A stretch of DNA of 64,000 nt. Origin: Neorhizobium alkalisoli (GTDB lineage: Bacteria > Pseudomonadota > Alphaproteobacteria > Rhizobiales > Rhizobiaceae). The stretch's first letter is position 1; the number at the start of each line of letters is the position of its first letter. Under the pieces are notes generated by a model, which had not been told where the DNA came from, ran no database searches, and worked only from the letters and a program-made list of their open reading frames with translations. The stretch covers positions 930,001 through 994,000 of the forward strand of contig NZ_VIWP01000002.1 of assembly GCF_007829835.1 (NCBI RefSeq), written 5' to 3'. Positions 8,736 to 18,663 of the stretch are shown piece by piece. Made by a program: the position numbers and the translations under genes.

Positions 8736-9404
8736 ATGTTGCCACGCACGCCGCCCGATTCTCCCAAACTTTTCGACGAGATACCGCTCAGACCGGATTT
8801 TAGCCTCGAGCTTCTGGCGAAAGCCCAGGGCCTCTGGCCAGTCGCCGGCACGGACGAGGCTGGACGCGGCCCCCTGGCAGGTCCGGTTGTCGCCGCTGCG
8901 GTCATTCTCGATCCCGATAATATTCCCGACGGCCTTAACGATTCCAAGAAGTTGACACTGAAGCAGCGCGAGTTTCTGTTCGATGCGATCATCGCAACCG
9001 CAGAAGTCTCGATCGCGTCCTCCGGCCCGAGGCGTATCGATGATGACAATATTCTCCGCGCCAGTCTTGATGCCATGCGCCGGGCCGTCGCCGGCCTCGT
9101 GATCCCACCCGCTCTCGTCCTGGCCGATGGCCGCGACGTGCCGAAGGGCCTCGCCTGCGCCGGCAAGGCCGTGATCAAGGGAGATGCGCGCTCGGTCTCG
9201 ATCGCCGCGGCATCGATCGTCGCAAAAGTCACTCGCGACCGGATGATGGCAAGGGCGAGCGACGTGTTTCCGGCCTATGGTTTTGCCAAGCATTCCGGAT
9301 ACGGCACCAAACAGCATCGTGACGGCATCACGGCCCATGGCCCTTGCGTGCTGCACCGGATGAGTTTCCGGCCGCTCAAGAAAGATATCGTGCCTGAAGA
9401 ATAG
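8736..9404 (+). CDS. rnhB: Ribonuclease HII
   Basis: 222 residues. Removes ribonucleotides from RNA/DNA hybrids and misincorporated ribonucleotides. The catalytic Asp/Glu start is [19 protein letters not shown], with later [15 protein letters not shown] and HSGYGTKQH family motifs. The ATG at 8736 with GAGG upstream was chosen over 8667 because the family normally begins shortly before the conserved GTDEAGRG segment. Confidence 0.93.
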   Translation: MLPRTPPDSPKLFDEIPLRPDFSLELLAKAQGLWPVAGTDEAGRGPLAGPVVAAAVILDPDNIPDGLNDSKKLTLKQREFLFDAIIATAEVSIASSGPRRIDDDNILRASLDAMRRAVAGLVIPPALVLADGRDVPKGLACAGKAVIKGDARSVSIAAASIVAKVTRDRMMARASDVFPAYGFAKHSGYGTKQHRDGITAHGPCVLHRMSFRPLKKDIVPEE

Positions 9405-9475
9405 ATCCGGTTCTTCCGGCCCTCTCTCCCTTGGCTGCAATCGGCCTAAGCCAATCCCAACGAATATCTTCCAAA

Positions 9476-9506
9476 GAAAAAAGGCCGGAGCAGTGCCCCG
9501 GCCTTT
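9476..9506 (-). terminator. Intrinsic terminator of the ATP synthase F0 operon
   Basis: Stem AAGGCCGG at 9481-9488 pairs with CCGGCCTT at 9498-9505. On the minus strand the stem is followed by a T-rich run (CCGGCCTTTTTTC), so it terminates transcripts leaving atpF; on the plus strand the run after rnhB is shorter (CTTTGTC). Confidence 0.8.
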
Positions 9507-9532
9507 GTCATAGGGTGATCCGTGGATCCCGA

Positions 9533-10015
9533 TCAGTTCAGGCGCGTCACGTTGGAAAGCGCGTCCTTGAAGAGCGTCTTGCGGGTGGCCGCGTCGGTCT
9601 TCTTGGCGATGACGTTGCCGGCAGCGGTGACAGCGAGGTCGACGGCGGCAGTGCGGACGGCGGCAATCGCGTCCGATTCGGCCTGGGCGATCTTCTGCTC
9701 GGAAATCGCGTTGCGGCGGGCGACGAATTCCTCGGTTGCCTTGCGGGCATCCTCGGTCAGCGCTGCAGCTTCACGCTCGGCGGCAGCCACGATGTTTGCA
9801 GCGTCCGCTTCGGCTTCCTTGCGCTTCTTCTGGTATTCGGCCAGCAGAGCCTGGGCTTCCTCGCGCAGGCGCTTGGCCTCTGCGAGCTCCTCACGGATGT
9901 TGTCGGCACGCTTGTCCAGCGATTTCGCCATCATGCCCGGCACCTTGAGATAGGCGATCAGGGCGATGAAGAGGATCAGGCCGACAAGCGCGAAAAATGT
10001 TGCATCAAATGCCAT
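9533..10015 (-). CDS. atpF: F0F1 ATP synthase subunit b
   Basis: 160 residues from MAFDATFFALVGL at 10015. One N-terminal membrane helix (FFALVGLILFIALIAYL) is followed by a long charged coiled coil (KRADNIREELAEAKRLREEAQ onward), forming the peripheral stalk that links F0 to F1. The longer reading starting at 10066 was rejected because its N-terminal arm would overlap the end of b'. Last gene of the F0 operon. Confidence 0.93.
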   Translation of the reverse strand: MAFDATFFALVGLILFIALIAYLKVPGMMAKSLDKRADNIREELAEAKRLREEAQALLAEYQKKRKEAEADAANIVAAAEREAAALTEDARKATEEFVARRNAISEQKIAQAESDAIAAVRTAAVDLAVTAAGNVIAKKTDAATRKTLFKDALSNVTRLN

Positions 10016-10019
10016 CGGA

Positions 10020-10628
10020 TCAGGCCTCCGTCTTGGCGGCAGCAACCGCTGCCTTGATGTCGTCACCGGTCGCCTTGCCGCCGATCAGCTGATCGACGAT
10101 GGCGGATGCCGTGTCTTCGGCAATCTGACCAACCTCGGCGAAAGCCTTGGTCTTGGTTTCGGCGATACGCGCTTCGGCAGCGGCAAGCTTTGCAGCCAGT
10201 TCGGCCTCGATCGCAGCGCGATCGCTTGCAGCCTTGGCCTTGGCAGCCTCGCGGGCGCTTGCGGCGATCTGATGACCCTTGGAACGGGCGGCAGCCAGTT
10301 CCTTCTCGTAGGTTTCGACCGCAGCATCAGCTTCGGCCTTCATACGAGATGCCTCGTCGAGATCCTGAGAAATCCGCTCGCGGCGGGTTTCCAGAATGCC
10401 ACCGACGCGCGGAACGAGAACGTTCTTCATGACGATGTAGAAGAGGCCGAAGGTGATGACCAGCCAGAGCAACGTCGACGGATAATAGGTCGGGTCGAAT
10501 GGCGGGAATGCACCGGCATGCTCGCCGCCGTGGGCAGCGCCGGTTTCGGTATGCGTTTCGCCTGCCGGCGCGGCATGCGTATCAGTAGCGGCCGGCGCGG
10601 TCTGCGCATATGCCGAGGTCACGAACAT
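10020..10628 (-). CDS. F0F1 ATP synthase subunit b'
   Basis: 202 residues. The second, divergent b-type stalk subunit typical of alphaproteobacteria. A disordered His/Ala/Thr-rich N-terminus (to about residue 40) precedes the single membrane helix ([17 protein letters not shown]) and a long coiled coil. The start is the second of two adjacent ATGs (10628) because GGAGG lies 5 nt before it and only 2 nt before the first (10631). Sometimes named atpG or atpF2. Four bases separate it from atpF. Confidence 0.92.
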   Translation of the reverse strand: MFVTSAYAQTAPAATDTHAAPAGETHTETGAAHGGEHAGAFPPFDPTYYPSTLLWLVITFGLFYIVMKNVLVPRVGGILETRRERISQDLDEASRMKAEADAAVETYEKELAAARSKGHQIAASAREAAKAKAASDRAAIEAELAAKLAAAEARIAETKTKAFAEVGQIAEDTASAIVDQLIGGKATGDDIKAAVAAAKTEA

Positions 10629-10728
10629 CATCACCTCCGAGTACCCAACGTGGGCAGGTGTATTCCAAATGCGAAAGATCACGGCTGCCCTTTGCCGGCC
10701 AGCCGCGATCCAGATATCCGGTCAGATA

Positions 10729-10956
10729 TCAGACTGCGTAGAGCAGGAGGAGAGCGATGAGCAGCGAGAAGATGCCCAGAGCTTCCGTAACGGCGAAGCC
10801 GAATACCAGGCGGCCGAACTGGCTGTCGGCAGCAGACGGGTTACGCAGAGCGCCCGACAGGTAGTTGCCGAAGATGTTGCCGAGGCCAAGGGCCGTGCCG
10901 GCCATGCCAAAGCAAGCCAGACCTGCACCGATGAACTTTGCTGCTTCCGCTTCCAT
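10729..10956 (-). CDS. atpE: F0F1 ATP synthase subunit c
   Basis: 75 residues, two membrane helices joined by the polar loop LRNPSA. The proton-carrying carboxylate is the Glu in [10 protein letters not shown] (about residue 58) of helix 2; the Gly-rich helix 1 ([21 protein letters not shown]) packs the c-ring. Strong AAGGAG ribosome site. The Glu rather than Asp, and no Na+-type ligand pattern that I can see, agrees with a proton-driven enzyme. Confidence 0.96.
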   Translation of the reverse strand: MEAEAAKFIGAGLACFGMAGTALGLGNIFGNYLSGALRNPSAADSQFGRLVFGFAVTEALGIFSLLIALLLLYAV

Positions 10957-11021
10957 GAGAGACTCCTTCGAAATGGTTGTTGCGGCTGTACTGACGCTTC
11001 AGAACGCCAATTTGGTTATCC

Positions 11022-11774
11022 TTAGTGCCCGCCAGGATGCACTGCATCGTTGAGGTACATGCAAGTCAGCACCGCAAAGACATAGGCCTGAAGAAAGGCG
11101 ACGAGGAATTCGAGACCGGTCAGAGCGACCGTCATGATCAAGGGCAGGATTGCTCCGCCGACGCCCAGGGCGCCCAGTGCTCCAAGCGAGGCAACGAAGC
11201 CCGCGAACACTTTCAGGGTGATGTGGCCGGCCAGCATGTTCGCGAAAAGACGAACCGAAAGCGAAACCGGACGGGACAGAAACGAAATGACTTCGATGGC
11301 GACGACCAGCGGGATCAGCAGGCCCGGAATGCCGCTCGGCACGAAGAGCTTCAGGAAGCCCAGACCGTGCTTGTAGAAACCGTAGACGATGACCGTTCCG
11401 ATGACGAGAAGCGCCAGCGCGAAGGTAACGATGATCTGGCTGGTGATCGTGTAGAAGTAAGGGAACATGCCGAGCAGGTTTGCGGTCAGCACGAACATGA
11501 AGAGAGAGAAAACCAGCGGGAAGAACTTCATGCCATGGCTGCCGGCGCCTTCGCGCAGCATGTTGGCGATGAATTCATAGGACATTTCCGCGACGGACTG
11601 CGAACGCGTCGGGATGACGCTGCGTGCAGACGTTGCGAAATAGAGGAAGCCGGCAGCACAGGCTACGCTTGCCACCATGAACAGCGAGGCATTGGTAAAA
11701 GAAAAATCGAGGCCACCGATTTCGATCGGTACGATCTTGCTGATCTGAAACTGATGGATCGGATCGTTTGACAC
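11022..11774 (-). CDS. atpB: F0F1 ATP synthase subunit a
   Basis: 250 residues, about six membrane helices. The essential Arg that faces the c-ring carboxylate lies in [13 protein letters not shown] (about residues 170-182). Forms the two proton half-channels. It sits between atpI and atpE, the standard order in this group, with a 65-bp gap to atpE. Confidence 0.95.
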   Translation of the reverse strand: MSNDPIHQFQISKIVPIEIGGLDFSFTNASLFMVASVACAAGFLYFATSARSVIPTRSQSVAEMSYEFIANMLREGAGSHGMKFFPLVFSLFMFVLTANLLGMFPYFYTITSQIIVTFALALLVIGTVIVYGFYKHGLGFLKLFVPSGIPGLLIPLVVAIEVISFLSRPVSLSVRLFANMLAGHITLKVFAGFVASLGALGALGVGGAILPLIMTVALTGLEFLVAFLQAYVFAVLTCMYLNDAVHPGGH

Positions 11775-11850
11775 CGTCTACCTCTTAATCCCTGCGCCGC
11801 GTCCCTGCGGCTGGTTCATTATGGCGAGGACCCAAAGGCCGTCCGCTTCG

Positions 11851-12210
11851 TTAGTCTTCTTTACCCGGCTTCTTTGCCTCGACCGACAGGGCTGGCGGCG
11901 GAGCCACCATTCCCACGGCACGCATGACATTCAGCACACCTGCACAGAAACCGAGGAGGAGAAAGATGATCAACCCCCATGGCTTCGAAGCCGGCCAAGC
12001 AAGCCCCAGCACATAGCCCAGGAAAGCCCCGACCCCGACAGCAGCAATAAACTCGGAGGAAATCTTCAAGCCGAGGGCCATGCCCTTGCGGCTTTCTTCA
12101 GATTGCGCGTCCCGCTTCGCCTCTGCCGCGTCTTCAGCGTGCTTGTCTGCAAGTTCTGCAGACAGTCGCTTCCGGCGCTCTTCCAGACCATCTCCTCGGT
12201 CGTCCGTCAT
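11851..12210 (-). CDS. atpI: ATP synthase protein I (F0 assembly factor)
   Basis: 119 residues. The charged N-terminal half (EERRKRLSAELADKH) is followed by two membrane helices (ISSEFIAAVGVGAFLGYVLG; WGLIIFLLLGFCAGVLNVMRA), as in AtpI, which helps assemble the c-ring or supply Mg2+. First gene of the F0 operon, so the operon promoter should lie in 12211-12477. Confidence 0.88.
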   Translation of the reverse strand: MTDDRGDGLEERRKRLSAELADKHAEDAAEAKRDAQSEESRKGMALGLKISSEFIAAVGVGAFLGYVLGLAWPASKPWGLIIFLLLGFCAGVLNVMRAVGMVAPPPALSVEAKKPGKED

Positions 12211-12477
12211 TCGCTCCTCCCAGAGCCGGCCCCTCTACCAGTCGTAACCGGCTGCCAGTTCCAGCCAGTCACCCAAACAGGGCGTCCGGCAGGGGATTTC
12301 GCGCCTTCCGGCCCGCTTTCAAGTCGCGCGCAACATAGTTTTGGCCGCCTGCATAGTCAAGGCGTCCCAAGAGCTTGATTCAGGGGAAATTAAGGCTGAA
12401 ATCCCAATACTTTAAGGGATTGCCTGTCAGATTTGGCCAAAACCTCTGCGGGAATTTGCCGCGGCCTGGCAGTGGTA

Positions 12478-13704
12478 TCAGCTCCAACCACCACCATAGG
12501 TTCTGTAAAACACGTGCAGGCCGATGCGTCCGACCTTCTTCATCGTCTTTGCCCAGGCGGGGCGGACGTAGACGGCGTGATAATGCGTCGCAGACCCCAC
12601 CTCGGGCAGCCATATCTTGCCGGCGGTGACGGCCATCGCCACTTCGCGGGCCGTCTGCCAATGTTCCTGCGAACCGATGCGGTCCTTGATGTTATCGCAG
12701 GCAAAGGAAAACTGGCAGCGGTTGCGCCAGTCCTCGTTCTGATAAACGACGCCGCAGATCGTATCCGGATAGGCCGGGTTGCGGACACGGTTGAGGATAA
12801 CCTGCGCAACGGCCGCCTGCCCCCTCACCGATTCGCCCCTTGCCTCGAAATAGATGCCCGACGCCAGACATTGCTGCTGCGCCGGCGAAAAGGCATCGGG
12901 CCGCAGCGGATTGGCGGCCCAGGCATGATCTTCCGGCCCGATCGGCGGAATGAAACGGCCCTGCTCGCGCTTTTCCTTCAGGATGGCATCGAAGGGCGAC
13001 TGCCGGGAGAAATCCGGTGCGGGCTGGGCATAGGCCGTCGCCAATATGTCGGCCTTGTTGCTGGTGACGATGCTGGCGATCATCGGCGGCAGTCCGGCAT
13101 CCGGCTCGGCCTCATCCTTGCGGAAATAGAAGGCGGCAACTTCGGCCGGCTGATCCTCCTGATCCTGTTTGACGAAAGCGGTGAGATCGTCCTTCTCATC
13201 CACAGGTTTGGTCAGCTCGCTGGAACGCTGCAGAACCGAACCGGCCGAAAAGGCCTTAGGCGGCAGCATGCGCTCTACGGCGACGACGCGGCCCTTCTTG
13301 TCCTGGCGGTTCACCCGGTCCTCGTCCGGCGAACCATCGGAAGGTTTCGTCTCATCCGACAAGGCAACCTTCCGGCCATCGGGTAGGACAAGGCCGGCAT
13401 CGCCGCCGAGGACGGTTGCGGCACCGGGGAAGGCAAGCGAGGCGGAATGGATCGAGCCCGCGGGCGAATTGGTCATGACGACCCGCCACATGTCACGGCC
13501 GCCATCGATACCGGAAATCAGATCGCTCAAATCCCCCTGCGCCGGCAGCGAGGGAAAAAGAAGCCAGCCGGCGATGCCGAAGACGACCGGGGAAAGCCAG
13601 GCATCCCGACGAAAACGGGACAGAGGCCGAGGTGTGGACCGAGACTGGGACCTGCTACGCTGAACACGCTTCGAACGCAAAACCGGTGACTCCAATGACT
13701 TCAC
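12478..13704 (-). CDS. SleB-like cell wall hydrolase with N-terminal membrane anchor
   Basis: 408 residues. An N-terminal basic stretch and one membrane helix (AWLSPVVFGIAGWLLFPSL) are followed by a long low-conservation linker. The C-terminal hydrolase_2/SleB domain (about residues 270-408) contains GIYFEARGES, AVAQVILNRV and SATHYHAVYV. The Glu in YFEARGE is the expected catalytic acid. In spore formers SleB opens cortex peptidoglycan; alphaproteobacteria do not sporulate, so this is presumably a general periplasmic lytic enzyme. The start is GTG at 13704 with no clear ribosome site. Confidence 0.82.
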   Translation of the reverse strand: MKSLESPVLRSKRVQRSRSQSRSTPRPLSRFRRDAWLSPVVFGIAGWLLFPSLPAQGDLSDLISGIDGGRDMWRVVMTNSPAGSIHSASLAFPGAATVLGGDAGLVLPDGRKVALSDETKPSDGSPDEDRVNRQDKKGRVVAVERMLPPKAFSAGSVLQRSSELTKPVDEKDDLTAFVKQDQEDQPAEVAAFYFRKDEAEPDAGLPPMIASIVTSNKADILATAYAQPAPDFSRQSPFDAILKEKREQGRFIPPIGPEDHAWAANPLRPDAFSPAQQQCLASGIYFEARGESVRGQAAVAQVILNRVRNPAYPDTICGVVYQNEDWRNRCQFSFACDNIKDRIGSQEHWQTAREVAMAVTAGKIWLPEVGSATHYHAVYVRPAWAKTMKKVGRIGLHVFYRTYGGGWS

Positions 13705-13902
13705 TTCAAGAACAATCGATCCTTGAAAGATGAATCATTAACCTTGATGAGCGGTTAACAGGAGCTGGGAACCCTTGTGGCGCAGGGTGCTTTAGAACAT
13801 GCAAATGATCGTGATTACCGAGTGATGTGTTTTGCCAGCAACAGGACGCCTCTCGAGGAGCGCCCTGCCCTGCGAAATTCGGCGATATGCCGATGAACAG
13901 CG

Positions 13903-15804
13903 TCAGATGATGACGTGCGAGCCGAGTTCGACGACGCGGTTTGCCGGAAGATGGAAATAGTCGGACGGGTCCGTCGCCGCATTGGCCATGGCGATGAAGA
14001 GCCGGTCCTGCCACATGGGCATGCCCGACGCCGCATCCGGCACGAGCTTACGGCGGCCGAGATAGAAGGAGGTCGACATGATGTCGAACTTAAAACCGGT
14101 CTTTCTCAAGTAAGCCAGCGCCTGCGAGACATTGTGCGACTGCATGAAGCCGAAGCGCAGCTCGATTAGCGTAAAACGATCGGAAACCTTCTGGATCTTG
14201 AAGCGATCCTCGAGCGAGACACGCGGCTTGTTGACCGTGATGATGGTCAGGACGACGTTCTTTTCGTGCAGGACGTGATTGTGCTTGATGTTGTGCAGCA
14301 GGGCAGCCGGCGCGGTTTCCGGGTCGCCGGTCAGGAAGATCGCGATACCCGGGACCGAGACCGGGGCATGGTCGCTCTTCTTTTCGACCATCGGGATGAA
14401 GGTCATCAGCGGCACATCGATGCGGCGGGTCTTTTCGAACAGGATCGCGGCACCGCGTTTCCACGTCCACATGATGATGGTGAAGATGATCGCCATCATG
14501 ACCGGCACCCAGCCGCCGTCATGGATCTTGAGAAGGTTGGCGCCGAGGAATACGACTTCCAGCGCAAGCAGCGGTGCCAGCACGGCAATCGCCAGGCTCT
14601 GCGGCCAGCGCCAGCGGAAACGGACGAATTCGAAAGCCATCAGCGTGGTGACGACCATCGCGCCGGTGACGGAAATGCCGTAGGCAGTCGCCAGCGCATC
14701 CGAGCTTTCGAAACCGAGGACCAGCGCGATGACACCGATCAGCAGGATCGTGTTGACGCCCGGCAGGAAGATCTGCCCGGTATTCGTCTCCGAGGTGAAG
14801 AGGATCTGCATACGCGGCAGATAACCGAGGTGGATCGCCTGGCGGACCAGCGAGAAGGCACCGGTGATGACTGCCTGGCTGGCGATGATGGTCGCAGCCG
14901 TCGCCAGGATGACGACCGGCAACAGCGCCCATTTCGGGAACATCAGATAAAAGGGATCGCTGATCGCTTCCGGATGCTGCAGAACCAGCGCGCCCTGGCC
15001 GAGATAATTGAGGGTCAGCGCCGGAAAGACGAGCGTGAACCAGGCCCACTGGATCGGCCGGCGGCCGAAATGGCCAAGATCCGCATAAAGCGCTTCGGCA
15101 CCGGTGACGGTCAGGAACACGGCGCCGAGCACGACGATGCCGACATAACCTTCATGCAGCATGAACTGGATGGCGTACCAGGGATTGAAGGCGGCCAGAA
15201 TGCTGAGGTCGTCGAAGATATGGGCGATGCCGCCAAGGCCGAGAACGATGAACCAGATAGCGGTGATCGGGCCGAAGAACCGGGCGACAAGGCCGGTGCC
15301 CTTCGACTGGATGGCAAAAAGTGCAATCAGGATACCGACCGAGATCGGCAGGACAGCGCGCTCCATCGAGGGAGCGACGAGCTTGAGGCCCTCGACCGCC
15401 GACATGACCGAGAGCGCCGGCGTGATCATCGCGTCGCCGAGGAAAAGCGCGGCGCCGACCAGGCCAAGCAGCATCAGCATGGCGCGCTGGCCACCGACGG
15501 ATTTGGTGAGAAGGGCCAGCAGCGACAGCGTGCCGCCTTCCCCGTCATTGTCCGCGCGCAGCAGGAAGAGGACGTATTTGAACGTGACGATGATCGTCAG
15601 CGTCCAGATCATCAGCGAAATGAGGCCGATCACCTCCGAGCGCAGCAGTCCATCATTTGCCACCGGCTTCAGGGCTTCGCGGAAGGCATAGAGCGGGCTG
15701 GTGCCGATGTCGCCGTAAACGACGCCGACAGAGCCGAGCGCCAGGGTGAAAAGACTGTTCACCTTGGTCTTTTCGGCAGCATGATGTTCAGCGGGATGAC
15801 CCAT
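13903..15804 (-). CDS. kup: Potassium uptake protein, Kup family
   Basis: 633 residues. Low-affinity K+ (K+/H+) importer. About 12 membrane helices follow the signature [19 protein letters not shown] (about residues 28-46); a cytosolic C-terminal region follows [13 protein letters not shown]. Family length and order of motifs are normal, ending [12 protein letters not shown]. It begins 15 bp after the corA stop, so the two cation transporter genes are likely co-transcribed. Confidence 0.94.
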   Translation of the reverse strand: MGHPAEHHAAEKTKVNSLFTLALGSVGVVYGDIGTSPLYAFREALKPVANDGLLRSEVIGLISLMIWTLTIIVTFKYVLFLLRADNDGEGGTLSLLALLTKSVGGQRAMLMLLGLVGAALFLGDAMITPALSVMSAVEGLKLVAPSMERAVLPISVGILIALFAIQSKGTGLVARFFGPITAIWFIVLGLGGIAHIFDDLSILAAFNPWYAIQFMLHEGYVGIVVLGAVFLTVTGAEALYADLGHFGRRPIQWAWFTLVFPALTLNYLGQGALVLQHPEAISDPFYLMFPKWALLPVVILATAATIIASQAVITGAFSLVRQAIHLGYLPRMQILFTSETNTGQIFLPGVNTILLIGVIALVLGFESSDALATAYGISVTGAMVVTTLMAFEFVRFRWRWPQSLAIAVLAPLLALEVVFLGANLLKIHDGGWVPVMMAIIFTIIMWTWKRGAAILFEKTRRIDVPLMTFIPMVEKKSDHAPVSVPGIAIFLTGDPETAPAALLHNIKHNHVLHEKNVVLTIITVNKPRVSLEDRFKIQKVSDRFTLIELRFGFMQSHNVSQALAYLRKTGFKFDIMSTSFYLGRRKLVPDAASGMPMWQDRLFIAMANAATDPSDYFHLPANRVVELGSHVII

Positions 15805-15819
15805 TCAGCATCTGGCCTT

Positions 15820-16788
15820 TCAGAGCCAGCCTTTCCAGCGAAAAAAGAAAAACGGAATGATGGCGGAGAGCATCATGCAGAGGATTGCGAGCGGGTAGCC
15901 GAGATGCCAGTTGAGTTCGGGCATGAACTGGAAATTCATGCCGTAGATCGAAGCGACGAGTGTCGGCGGCAGAAAGACAACGGATGCGATCGAGAAGATC
16001 TTGATGATGGCGTTCTGCTCGACATTGATCAAGCCCAAGGACGCATCGAGAAGGAAAGCGATATTGCCGGCGATGAACGAGGCATGTTCGGACAGCGTCT
16101 CGACATCATGCGCGACGGTGCGACAGAGACTTCCTTCCGTCTCCTTCTTGTGCACGATCGGCACGTTGATGAGAAAGGTCAGCAGACGCGAAAGCGAGCC
16201 CAGGCTGTCACGCACCTTGCTGACCAGGCGATGCGTTTCCGAAATTTCGGCAAGCTTGCCTTCGAGGAATTGCGGCGGCCGGCGCTTGCCGCGATCCCGG
16301 AAAATGTCGGTCGAGAGCGTGTCGATACGATCGACTGTGTGTTCGAGAATTTCCGCCGTGCGGTCGGCAATGGTCTCCAGCAACCGGCCGAGCATGGTGA
16401 GGCCATCGCCCGTCGGCTCGCCGCGTCCAAGCGCTGCGATGAAGAGCTTGAAACTCTTCGGCTCGGCATAACGCACCGTCACCAGCAGGCCGCCGGTCAG
16501 GATGAAGGCGACATCGGTCAGCTGCGGATCGTCGCCATCGGCGCGCCAGACCAGCGACGCGGTCATGAAGACGGAGTCCTTCTCGACATAAAGCCGGCTG
16601 GAAGGCTCGATATCCTTCAGGTCGTCGCGTGTCGGGATGCTGATACCGAGCAATGTCTCGACATAAGCATCCTCCTGCGCCGTCGGATCGACGAGGTCCA
16701 GCCAGACGATATCTGCGGGGACATGCTTCAGCCCGTCGGTGGGCACCAGCGACTTCATCGAGCCATTGAGGCTATAGGCATTGATCAA
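15820..16788 (-). CDS. corA: CorA-type Mg2+/Co2+ channel
   Basis: 322 residues from TTG at 16788, chosen because GGAG lies 8 nt upstream; the longer reading to 16845 adds an Arg-rich arm without support. A cytosolic alpha/beta and helical domain leads to two C-terminal membrane helices with the pore signature YGMNF (about residue 277) and a final FFFFRWKGWL. Imports Mg2+ as a pentamer. On the minus strand a 6-bp hairpin (16800-16817) directly abuts the ribosome site. Confidence 0.93.
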   Translation of the reverse strand: MINAYSLNGSMKSLVPTDGLKHVPADIVWLDLVDPTAQEDAYVETLLGISIPTRDDLKDIEPSSRLYVEKDSVFMTASLVWRADGDDPQLTDVAFILTGGLLVTVRYAEPKSFKLFIAALGRGEPTGDGLTMLGRLLETIADRTAEILEHTVDRIDTLSTDIFRDRGKRRPPQFLEGKLAEISETHRLVSKVRDSLGSLSRLLTFLINVPIVHKKETEGSLCRTVAHDVETLSEHASFIAGNIAFLLDASLGLINVEQNAIIKIFSIASVVFLPPTLVASIYGMNFQFMPELNWHLGYPLAILCMMLSAIIPFFFFRWKGWL

Positions 16789-17095
16789 TCTTGGTCTCCG
16801 GCCGAAAATCGTCGGCCTTGAACGAGAACGGTGTTGCCGCCTCACGGAACGCGGGATGATCGGTTACCATCCGGCGGGACGCGCTATTAAAGACAGCCAT
16901 GGTCAAAATCAAGAGCTGCATGCATTTCCCAATCGCGCCGCACCATGGACCGGGTATCCGAGATATTCAAGCGGGGCGGCAGGAAAGGCGTTTCTTTCAA
17001 CCGAAGGCGCCGCTTACGACCTCGGTATCTGTTTGAATCTGAGACCAAAGTCGTATGCCGTATGTCTGTCCCGGGAGGGCTTTCGAAAAGCAAGC
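16789..17095. other. Intergenic region between mrp and corA
   Basis: 307 bp upstream of corA and downstream of mrp, both on the minus strand. The only structure I can name is the inverted repeat GGCCGA/TCGGCC (16800-16805 and 16812-16817), which on the corA transcript would form a small hairpin immediately before the GGAG ribosome site and could affect translation start. The ORFs here are shadows. No recognised riboswitch. Confidence 0.5.
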
Positions 17096-18262
17096 CTATT
17101 CGAAAACGATCGCCGGAGCCTGACGGACGGGTTTGCCGCGAATTTCGGACCATGCCCGGGCGGCGATATCGCGGTAGATTCCGGCCACCGTGCTTTCCGG
17201 GTCCGAGACGACGACCGGCGTGCCGGCGTCCGAGCGCTCGCGGATATCGATCGTCAGCGGCACTTCACCGAGGAAGGGAACGCCGATCCGCTCGGCTTCT
17301 GCCTTCGCGCCGCCATGGCCGAAAATGTCGTAGCGCTTGCCGGTATCGGGCGCGATGAAATAGCTCATGTTCTCGATAATGCCGAGCAGCGGCACTTCGA
17401 CCTTCTTGAACATGGCAATGCCCTTGCGGGCATCGGCCAGGGCCAGATCCTGCGGTGTCGAGACGATGACGGCGCCGGCCAAGGGTACCTGCTGCGCCAT
17501 GGTCAGCTGCACGTCGCCGGTGCCCGGCGGCATGTCGACGACGAGAACATCGAGATCGCCCCAGGCGACTTCGCGCAGCATCTGCAAAAGCGCCGACTGG
17601 ATCATCGGGCCGCGCCAGATCATCGCCGTTTCCTCATCGACAAGGAAACCCATGGACATGGCCTTCAGGCCATAATTTTCCATCGGCTTGATATAACGGT
17701 TCTCCACCTGCTGCGGCCTGCCGGAAATTTTGAGGAGGCGCGGCACGGAGGGGCCGTAGATATCGGCATCGAGAAGGCCGACCTTCAAGCCGTTCGCCTG
17801 GAAGCCAAGCGCGAGATTGACGGCGGTCGTGGACTTGCCGACACCACCCTTGCCCGAGGCGACAGCGATGATCGCGCCGACCCCCGGCACGCCCGTCTTG
17901 ACCGATTGCGGCCCTCGCTGCTGGCCGCCGGCGGGTGGATGCGAATGGCCGGCATGGGCAGTGGGCTGCGGCTTTTGGGGCTGCGGCTTCTGAGGTGCTG
18001 CACCGCCGGCCTTGTGGTCTGCGGTCAGCGTAACGAGCGCACCCTTGACGCCGGGCATTGCGGTGACGACCTTTTCGGCCGCCATCCGAAGGGGTTCAAG
18101 CTCGCTCGCGCGGCTGGAGGGAACGGTGATCGAGAAATAAACCTTGGCATCGGAAATGAAGACGTCCGAGACCATGCCGAGGGAGACGATGTCGCCTTCG
18201 AGGTCAGGGCCACGGATGGTTCCGAGAACTTCAAGCACCTGTTCCTTCGTGACGTCCGACAT
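17096..18262 (-). CDS. mrp: Mrp/ApbC family Fe-S cluster carrier P-loop ATPase
   Basis: 388 residues from ATG at 18262, with AGGGAG upstream. Residues 1-90 form a MIP18/DUF59 domain (MSDVTKEQVLEVLGTIRGPD), then a Pro/His-rich linker (PQKPQPQKPQPTAHAGHSHP), then the P-loop domain with the deviant Walker A ASGKGGVGKST. Binds and delivers [4Fe-4S] clusters to apo-proteins in the cytosol. The usual CxxC cluster motif of the C-terminal half is not visible (the segment reads ENMSYFIAPDTGKRYDIFGHGG, with no Cys), which is notable for this family. Confidence 0.92.
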   Translation of the reverse strand: MSDVTKEQVLEVLGTIRGPDLEGDIVSLGMVSDVFISDAKVYFSITVPSSRASELEPLRMAAEKVVTAMPGVKGALVTLTADHKAGGAAPQKPQPQKPQPTAHAGHSHPPAGGQQRGPQSVKTGVPGVGAIIAVASGKGGVGKSTTAVNLALGFQANGLKVGLLDADIYGPSVPRLLKISGRPQQVENRYIKPMENYGLKAMSMGFLVDEETAMIWRGPMIQSALLQMLREVAWGDLDVLVVDMPPGTGDVQLTMAQQVPLAGAVIVSTPQDLALADARKGIAMFKKVEVPLLGIIENMSYFIAPDTGKRYDIFGHGGAKAEAERIGVPFLGEVPLTIDIRERSDAGTPVVVSDPESTVAGIYRDIAARAWSEIRGKPVRQAPAIVFE

Positions 18263-18663
18263 CTGAAACTCCCTCACCTTGCCGTCGCGTCTGCCTGGTA
18301 GCGGCGATACGGCGACCGGCCACATGCGATTCCTGAGGGCTCTATATAGGTGTTCGCCGGTCAGGCGAGCAAGATCAGGCAAAGTATCCCTGAACGAAGA
18401 AAGCCGCCGACCAACCGGCAGCCCAAAAGGCGCACATGTCGATCGGCGGCTTTTTCTCGGTACGTCTCTTCGGACGCTTCCAGTCCCCTCTGGACCTGCG
18501 CCTACACAAGCATGAAACATGCCAGACGGGAAGAGCGTAATTTCGACCTTGAAATCACATGTTTAACGCGGTTTCAGCCTGTTCTGGCGGTAGATTTTCG
18601 CCATGTCGCTGATTTTAAATGCACAAAGCTTCATCAGTGCGCATTTGCCGAGCATATCTCGGT
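18263..18663. other. Intergenic region between the LuxR solo and mrp
   Basis: 401 bp upstream of mrp and downstream of the LuxR-type gene, both minus strand. It holds a bidirectional terminator-like stem at 18401-18452 and presumably the mrp promoter between the stem and 18262. No supported ORF and no recognised RNA. Confidence 0.5.
18401..18456. terminator. Bidirectional terminator-like stem with a 32-nt loop
   Basis: AAGCCGCCGA (18401-18410) pairs with TCGGCGGCTT (18443-18452). T-rich runs flank both sides: CTTTTTC on plus, CTTTCTTC on minus. It would end transcripts from the LuxR-type gene, whose stop is about 210 bp away. The long loop also leaves room for it to be the 3' end of an unannotated small RNA. 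Confidence 0.5.

Noticed and set aside
13850..13880. Imperfect stem near GACGCCTCTCGAGGAGCGC downstream of kup
   Set aside because: Needs G-U pairs and a mismatch, and has no T-run on the minus strand, so I did not call it a terminator.
14266..16821. An 851-codon open frame on the plus strand opposite kup and corA
   Set aside because: It is the antisense of two well-conserved genes, its translation is rich in Arg/Asp/Gly/His as expected for high-GC shadow frames, and it has no recognisable domain.
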